A DNA stretch of 64,000 bases from Muricea muricata (Eukaryota; Cnidaria; Anthozoa; Malacalcyonacea; Plexauridae). Shown one piece after another: positions 57,164-64,000 of this stretch. The position numbers and the translations under genes were made by a program. How positions within the stretch are numbered: the first letter of the stretch is position 1; the number at the start of each line of letters is the position of its first letter. The notes below the pieces were generated by a model. It did no database searches, had not been told where the DNA came from, and worked only from the letters and a program-made list of their open reading frames with translations. The DNA is taken from positions 38,436,680 through 38,500,679 of the forward strand of contig OY979717.1 in assembly GCA_963855995.1 (NCBI GenBank). The letters run 5' to 3'.

Positions 57164-57933
57164 ATGAAGAAAGGTGCATTCAGCAACCCCGGCAAAGCCG
57201 GTTCCCCAGGAGGTGGTGTTGGATTTTTCCAGCAATTTACATGCCACTTCATCCAACCATATGATGAAGCAGAAGGAGCACCATCGCCAGAAACAGTCCT
57301 GAAAAGACTAGTCGTATTTGTGTGATTGGCTGTTGCGACCGAAAGTGGCCCTGTCTGAGCTTTCAGACACAGTAATGAACAACATGAAGATTATGACGAA
57401 CAAGGACCAGAAAGTTTTCATGCCAGAGACTGTTAAAAAGTTTGTCGGCAAAATGTCAGAATTAAATAAGCCGCTGAAGAAACTGCATAAAGATGCTGTA
57501 ACTTCTGCCTGTAAAAACGCTGTAGTAAGCATGCTGAAGTTCTTGTTTCAAGGTCATGAAGACCTGGACATCATCGTGGATGAAATCTTTCATTATGACA
57601 GTGCAATGTTTGCGACAGCAGTACAGCTTATCGTGGCGAGGACATTGGTGCAAGATCCCGAACAATCTGCAGAACTCGTTGAAAAATCGGATACCAGATG
57701 TGATGCAGTGTTGAAGAACGCAGACATCGAATCGATGCGTGATTTCATTGTCTCAAGTGTCCTTGGTAGAAAGGCACCAGAGAGGTAAACAACCGGCGCG
57801 TAAAGATCTTCTCAAGCAGTTTGATTCTCTAACAAAAAGAGCAAATGTGAAAGCATCACGAATGCTGCCATCAGCGTTTTCGTCGCACACATCAGAATCT
57901 TTTTCAGATGACGAGGAAGAAATTCCCAAATGA
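57164..57933 (+). pseudogene. Companion gene copy 17
   Basis: K-type allele. CKNAV for CENAV is shared only with copy 18. Private TGTGATTGG (CDW for CEW) and ATGAACAACATG (MNNM). SESFSDD shared with copies 8 and 18. Confidence 0.7.
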
Positions 57934-58573
57934 ACCATTAAAGAGAACAGAGCCAAATTGAAGCAGAAACGAAAATTCGGAGTACATCATGTGCAAGTAA
58001 AACCGGGAAAACTAAATGTAACTATTCCAGTACATAGATAACTGGAAATAATCCGTTTACAAAACATTACATGTTCGCCACAAACATATAATAAACCATG
58101 ATTTCGCTCCTACCTTACAACTTTTTTCAACGATTTGTAATCAGCTCCCCTTGAATGTTCTCCCAAGTATTTTCACAATTACCTTAAACCAAAGCGTGTG
58201 TATTTCGTTTTCCCCAAGATAGTTCTCCAGTGATGTCTCTCTAGTGTTTCAAAATTGTATGATTTGAATATACAAAGTGTTACAAAGTATCTATTCTCTA
58301 GGCGGACCTGTGAGGTGAAACGGCAGGATCATAATGAACCAATCAAATTGCATATTTTTCTGTCCAATAATAAGGCTAGAATGGCTGGATTACTTCAGGA
58401 TCGCAATCAACCAATCAAAATGTATAAGTTTTTTTTGTCCAATAATAACGCTTATAATGTAACCAATCACATTGCTTATTATCAGTGCAAATTATGAGCA
58501 ATGCTAACTTCTCTCAAACCAAACATCAAGCAAGCAAGTTAGCAAGGCAGAAAGAAAAAACTAAGAAATCAAA

Positions 58574-59343
58574 ATGAAGAAAGGTGCATTCAGCAACCCC
58601 GGCAAAGCCGGTTCCCCAGGAGGTGGTGTTGGATTTTTCCAGCAATTTACATGCCACTTCATCCAACCATATGATGAAGCAGAAGGAGCACCATCGCCAG
58701 AAACAGTCCTGAAAAGACTAGTCGTATTTGTGTGAGTGGCTGTTGCGACCGAAAGTGGCCCTGTCGGAGCTTTCAGACACAGTAATGAAGAACATGAAGA
58801 TTATGACGAACAAGGACCAGAAAGTTTTCATGCCAGAGACTGTTAAAAAGTTTGTCGGCAAAATGTCAGAATTAAATAAGCCGCTGAAGAAACTGCATAA
58901 AGATGCTGTAACTTCTGCCTGTAAAAACGCTGTAGTAAGCATGCTGAAGTTCTTGTTTCAAGGTCATGAAGACCTGGACATCATCGTGGATGAAATCTTT
59001 CATTATGACAGTGCAATGTTTGCGACAGCAGTACAGCTTATCGTGGCGAGGACATTGGTGCAAGATCCCGAACAATCTGCAGAACTCGTTGAAAAATCGG
59101 ATACCAGATGTGATGCAGTGTTGAAGAACGCAGACATCGAATCGATGCGTGATTTCATTGTCTCAAGTGTCCTTGGTAGAAAGGCACCAGAGAGGTAAAC
59201 AACCGGCGCGTAAAGATCTTCTCAAGCAGTTTGATTCTCTAACAAAAAGAGCAAATGTGAAAGCATCACGAATGCTGCCATCAGCGTTTTCGTCGCACAC
59301 ATCAGAATCTTTTTCAGATGACGAGGAAGAAATTCCCAAATGA
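58574..59343 (+). pseudogene. Companion gene copy 18
   Basis: K-type allele with CKNAV and SESFSDD shared with copy 17. CTGTCGGAGC (58762) is private. Confidence 0.7.
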
Positions 59344-59982
59344 ACCATTAAATAGAACAGAGCCAAATTGAAGCAGAAACGAAAATTCGGAGTACATCAT
59401 GTGCAAGTAAAACCGGGAAAACTAAATGTAACTATTCCAGTACATAGATAACTGGAAATAATCCGTTTACAAAACATTACATGTTCGCCACAAACATATA
59501 ATAAACCATGATTTCGCTCCTACCTTACAACTTTTTTCAACGATTTGTAATCAGCTCCCCTTGAATGTTCTCCCAAGTATTTTCACAATTACCTTAAACC
59601 AAAGCGTGTGTATTTCGTTTTCCCCAAGATAGTTCTCCAGTGATGTCTCTGTAGTGTTTCAAAATTGTATGATTTGAATATACAAAGTGTTTCAAAGTAT
59701 CTATTCTCTAGGCGGACCTGTGAGGTGAAACGGCAGGATCATAATGAACCAATCAAATTGCATATTTTTCTGTCCAATAATAAGGCTAGAATGGTTGGAT
59801 TACTTCAGGATCGCAATCAACCAATCAAAATGTATAAGTTTTTTTGTCCAATAATAACGCTTATAATGTAACCAATCACATTGCTTATTATCAGTGCAAA
59901 TTATGAGCAATGCTAACTTCTCTCAAACCAAACATCAAGCAAGCAAGTTAGCAAGGCAGAAAGAAAAAACTAAGAAATCAAA

Positions 59983-60890
59983 ATGAAGAAAGGTGCATTC
60001 AGCAACCCCGGCAAAGCCGGTTCCCCAGGAGGTGGTGTTGGATTTTTCCAGCAATTTACATGCCACTTCATCCAACCATATGATGAAGCAGAAGGAGCAC
60101 CATCGCCAGAAACAGTCCTGAAAAGACTAGTCGTATTTGTGTGAGTGGCTGTTGCGACCGAAAGTCGCCCTGTCTGAGCTTTCAGACACAGTAATGAAGA
60201 ACATGAAGATTATGACGAACAAGGACCAGAAAGTTTTCATGCCAGAGACTGTTAAAAAGTTTGTCGGCAAAATGTCAGAATTAAATAAGCCGCTGAAGAA
60301 ACTGCATAAAGATGCTGTAACTTCTGCCTGTGAAAACGCTGTAGTAAGCATGCTGAAGTTCTTGTTTCAAGGTCATGAAGACCTGGACATCATCGTGGAT
60401 GAAATCTTTCATTATGACAGTGCAATGTTCGCGACAGCAGTAGAGCTTATCGTGGCGAGAACATTGGTGCAAGATCCCGAACAATCTGCAGAACTCGTTG
60501 AAGAATCGGATACCAGATGTGATGCAGTGTTGAAGAACGCAGACATCGAATCGATGCGTGATTTCATTGTCTCAAGTGTCCTTGGTAGAAAGGCACCAGA
60601 GAGGTAAACAACCGGCGCGTAAAGATCTTCTCAAGCAGTTTGATTCTCTAACAAAAAGAGCAAATGTGAAAGCATCACGAACGCTGCCATCAGCGTTTTC
60701 GTCGCACACATCAGAATCTTCTTCAGATGACGAGGAAGAAATTCCCAAATGAACCATTAAAGAGAACAGAGCCAAATTGAAGCAGAAACGAAAACGAAAG
60801 GGACTCGAGCTGGTTGTGGACGACAAAGAAGATGTGGCAACGACAAGTAAGAAGACACCAAAAAAGGGAAAAGACAAAAAGAATAAATAA
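59983..60890 (+). pseudogene. Companion gene copy 19, with complete 3' end
   Basis: Last unit of array 4, E-type allele with AVELIV for AVQLIV. Complete tail to TAA at 60888-60890, with a private Leu to Val (GAGCTGGTTGTGG). Its promoter half (GTTTCAAAGTATC at about 59689, ATGGTTGGATT at about 59791, TCTCTGTAGTG) matches copy 1, not its neighbours. Confidence 0.7.
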
Positions 60891-61909
60891 GAACTGCTGC
60901 ATGAAAAACTTGAATATAAATAGTAAATATAAGATATAATATAGGCACAATAATTGTAATAAATGTTTTAATAAATATTTTTCTCACATGCAATCGCTGT
61001 CTTGTTCACTGAGTAACAATTGTTAACTGTGTTTTATAAAACCATAAAAATGTAGTTTATGTTTTCTTAGAACACAGTTCATCTTAGAAAATCTCGTTAA
61101 AAAAAATTTTAAAGTGTTGTTTCTAAATTTTACAAATGTTGCCTTTTTTTTATAAACTCTAATAAAATAACACTTGAAAAGTAAAGTGATAAAAAAATAT
61201 TTGGTTAGTAAAAAAAATGTTAAGTGAAATTTCAAAATTTTAGGGCGATTCCTAATAAAATAGCACTTGAAACTCTGAGGTAATAACGAATGCAAGAAGC
61301 ACTTGCAAACACTAAAAATTTCACGATGTCTCCATGATGACATATGTTACTTTTAAACATGTCATTGTCATTTTGGCAAAACTGTATAGATGCTAGCATT
61401 TTGTATTCCATATTATACAAGTTACTTCAAAAGAACATAGCATAAATGCATGAGAATTTGATGAAAACTGCAAATGCTGACATTGCAAAAATTAGATGCT
61501 CGTGTTTTTGTACGAAAAAGCGTTGAAATATACTTTTTAAAAAAATAAAAATCACTAGAAAGAGTGCGTTAAGTGAAATATGAAAGAAATGCATTATAAA
61601 CGCGTTTTTCGCAAGGAAAAAAATATTCGACAGAGTGAGTAAAACATGGCCGATGGCAAGATGGGACCAATACCACTCACCCATATGCGCTTCTACATTA
61701 ACTTTAGAGAAATTTATGAACGTTTGTTATTGTTGTTATATTGTGCAACGAGTATCCGCCAACACTTTAGCATCATTACGCTTTAAAAAAGCGCAAGTAC
61801 TATACGCTTGTGTGCATATGTACTTGGCAACTCGAAAGAAACGTAAAGGTTGTTTATTTATACATTCATTGAGAGACCATTGTAAAAACACTATATTCAT
61901 CAAATAACA
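60891..61909. other. AT-rich tail, HOR 4
   Basis: Duplicate of the HOR 1 tail (TGACATATG form) with a private 4-bp repeat, GAGTGAGTAAAAC, near 61635. Confidence 0.5.
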
Positions 61910-62422
61910 ATGGCATATATGTGGTCGGCTGAGGATTCGAAGAAATTTTGGCAAAATCGAAAAACGTATTTGGTTTTTCATGACCCACATCTACCAGAGA
62001 AAGTTGTCAGTCATCAGGAGTTGGATAGCCGGATTGAAAAGGAGAAGAACAACAAAGATTTGTATATTTCTGAGAGGACATTTTTCCCCACTCCACAACT
62101 GGCTGTTGGTTTTAACCAAATAAAAATTTCGAGTGACCTAGACTTTTGGGCAATGTACAACTCATGAACCTACTGCTCAAAATGCAATTCTCTAACTACA
62201 AAAATTATGCCTTACAATTTTGCAAAACGCCCTAAGAATAAGGATATTAAAAATTGTGTGTGTTCCTAGCCGCGCTATGTTGTTCCCCGCCATAAGGACA
62301 TACGATCCTGTCTTCTATCACTCACCCTAGAAGATATTAATATTCTTAGACCATTTTGTGTGTATTTTGAGGAGCACAAACGAAAAAGTCATGGTTATCA
62401 GGTAAAATGTTGTCCAATTAAG
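61910..62422 (+). pseudogene. Zinc-ribbon gene, HOR 4
   Basis: Same layout, with TGA at 62165-62167 and TAG near 62268. Private TTTTGTGTGTATTTTG (62356) and AATTGTGTGTG changes. Truncated at the HOR 5 junction. Confidence 0.55.
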
Positions 62423-63532
62423 GAAATTAACATGGAGACTAGTGAACGAGGTAATTAATAAACGAAAGACTAAGCAATCTTTGCCCTCAGCATTTATGTC
62501 TGAAGGCAAAATGATTACGGACCATTTTGAAATTGCTAACAGATTCTGTAAATACTTTACTGACATTGGCCCCTCATTAGCAAGTAGAATACCTAGCACA
62601 AATTTCTCTTTTTGCTCCTTTTTAACAGATAATGAAAATTGCCCTAATAATAAAATAATAAAAATAATGAGACTAATGCCCATGAACTTGAGGAAATATG
62701 TCATGATTTTCAAGCTGGTAAAGCTCCTGGGTATGATAATATCCCAATGTATCTAGTAAAGAACTCTTTCGATCTCATTTCTGAGCCCCTTGCGCAATTG
62801 ATTAATCTTTCCCTCACAACTGGGGTCTTTCCAGATAAATTGAAGGTTGCTAAAGTTATTCCTATTTATAAAGCAGAAAATCCTGAAAATTTTTCAAATT
62901 ACAGGCCTATTTCTCTGTTAACCAACTTCTCCAAAATTTTTGAAAGAGTTATGTATAAACGCCTAATTACTTTTGTTGAACAATATGAAATTCTATATTG
63001 TTACCAATTTGGATTTTGGAAAAACCATTCGACTTCAATGGCTTTAATTCATTTAGTCAACAAAATAACTTCTTTGTTATAAAAACTTAATGTTACCGCC
63101 AATTCTTCCGAACTTATTTATTACTAACAATGAGGTCCACAACCACAATACAAGAACTGCTGAGAATTATCGTCATCACGCTTGTCGAACCAATTTAAAA
63201 CAATTTACTATACTTTTTCAAGGTCCTAAAATTTGGAATGCTTTGCCATTACATATAAAGGATTTGTCTAGTCTTTCCTCCTTTAAAAAACATATGATAG
63301 AATTACTGTTAAGATAATCTTTATACGTCGTGCACATATGCTAGCTTTCGAGTGAAATATTGCATTTAGACTAATTGACTAATGCATATACATATATTGT
63401 TCGTTTCTTGAGGTGACCTCACTAGATAAGCCCGGTGGTTTCTTGAGGTCTCCTCGCCATCTATTATTTTGTTTGTGTTTTATTTGAATTGTATTTTTGT
63501 ATGGCGAATTTAATAAAGTTTCAAGTTTACTA
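62423..63532 (+). mobile_element. LINE 3' fragment, HOR 5
   Basis: Copy of 20277-21410 with a short deletion in the AAT-rich linker (about 62650-62675). It keeps GAGGTAATTAATAAACG and TCAAATTACAGG as in HOR 1 and 2. Confidence 0.9.
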
Positions 63533-63561
63533 CAAATTATACTTGACATTTAGGATTTTTT

Positions 63562-63995
63562 TAGGGTAGCAATCCGCGTTGCGGTGCGTTCGAAGTGCCA
63601 GCAGCAGCCAATTGAAACCTTTGACAGGCAAATAACTCAAGTTCTATTCATTCTTCATGATAAAAATTTCTGCTCGATCGTCCATCACATACATTTAACC
63701 GAGCCACATAGGTGTGAAGACGAAGAAAATGCAAATTCTGAACCACTTAAGGCACTACCGGCCATTGGACGATCTACTCGAAACCATACACGGTGGTAGA
63801 GTTCTCTGTTCCAGCCCCATGCCATGTGCAAGAGAAATCAAAAGGGTCCTGAAAGAGAGGCCGACTGCCACCTTTGCAACCGTCAGTCATAGAGCAATTA
63901 ACTTCGTCAACGAGGTGGCGATCAATTTCCTGTCTCGAGATGTAGCACCGCTCGCACACCCACAGTTTTATTGTGATTTGCGGGAAAATTTGTAA
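63562..63995 (+). pseudogene. PIF1-like helicase fragment, HOR 5
   Basis: Duplicate with two private changes: Gln to Pro in the LTEQHR segment (63704) and Asp to Tyr near 63969. Confidence 0.75.
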
Positions 63996-64000
63996 GCAAA

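Larger units (their letters stand above)
49520..60794 (+). repeat. Inner array 4: eight 1.41-kb units
   Basis: Unit starts are 49520, 50929, 52338, 53747, 55157, 56566, 57976 and 59386; the array ends at 60794. Units 1-3 share a CAAGCGAGCAAG variant, and units 6-7 share several others. Confidence 0.93.
47306..62422 (+). repeat. Higher-order repeat 4 (eight inner units)
   Basis: Length 15,117 bp, matching the basic unit plus six more inner units. The next copy starts at 62423. Confidence 0.92.
62423..64000 (+). repeat. Higher-order repeat 5 (partial, runs off the window)
   Basis: LINE 3' part and PIF1 fragment are present; the window ends just after the helicase fragment. It lacks a small AT-rich piece in the LINE linker (about 62650) that the other copies have, and has private changes such as GAGCCACATAGG (63703) and TTTTATTG (63967). 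Confidence 0.9.

Overview
The window looks like repeat-dominated, AT-rich nuclear DNA of an invertebrate animal, most probably a cnidarian or another early-branching metazoan. The evidence is eukaryotic 18S/28S rDNA pieces, a CR1/L2-like LINE, a Tc1-like transposon, a hAT MITE, a Ty3-type retroelement, PIF1-like helicase fragments, and a HUH-SF3 Rep gene family that I recall mainly from cnidarian genomes (recall, not checked). I see no intact host gene. Every coding region recognised belongs to a mobile or selfish element and nearly all carry stops or frame changes.

Layout. 1-1840: decayed retroelement gag/protease. 2277-3250: PIF1-like helicase relic. 3619-4530: first copy of an unrecognised family called here the companion protein (core C-(E/K)-W-x3-P-x-V-A, then AMFA-x-A, then an acidic/lysine-rich tail). 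5756-5957: perfect hAT MITE with an 8-bp target duplication. 6000-7460: about 178-bp satellite. 7605-8160: diverged duplication of about 290 bp. 8291-9220: zinc-ribbon gene fused to a second companion lineage. 9226-10840: rearranged rDNA pseudogene in which 18S is joined to a 28S scrap. 11010-17668: inverted, diverged copy of the later repeat unit, interrupted by a composite element (12512-16549). That element has direct repeats of about 250 bp at both ends around a Rep pseudogene and a Tc1-like transposase. 17373-17945: short tandem repeats. 18018-21410: LINE with ORF1 and an ORF2 that lacks the RT palm.

20277-64000 is a nested tandem array. A higher-order unit (minimum 6.66 kb) carries LINE 3' part, PIF1 fragment, spacer, n copies of a 1409-1410 bp unit with the companion gene, an AT-rich tail, and a zinc-ribbon gene cut off at the junction with the next LINE fragment. 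Four complete higher-order units contain n = 2, 2, 7 and 8, giving 19 inner units, and a fifth runs off the window. Breakpoints lie inside genes, and neighbouring units share private variants, so the array grew by duplication and unequal exchange rather than by repeated transposition.

Three gene types keep turning up together: PIF1-like helicase, companion protein, and zinc-ribbon protein. They occur both in the array and in the old relics at 2277-4530 and 8291-9220. This suggests they are parts of one large, poorly described DNA mobile element, of which the array is an amplified dead piece. The Rep/SF3 gene with an iteron-bearing hairpin just downstream is a second, separate replicon-like element.
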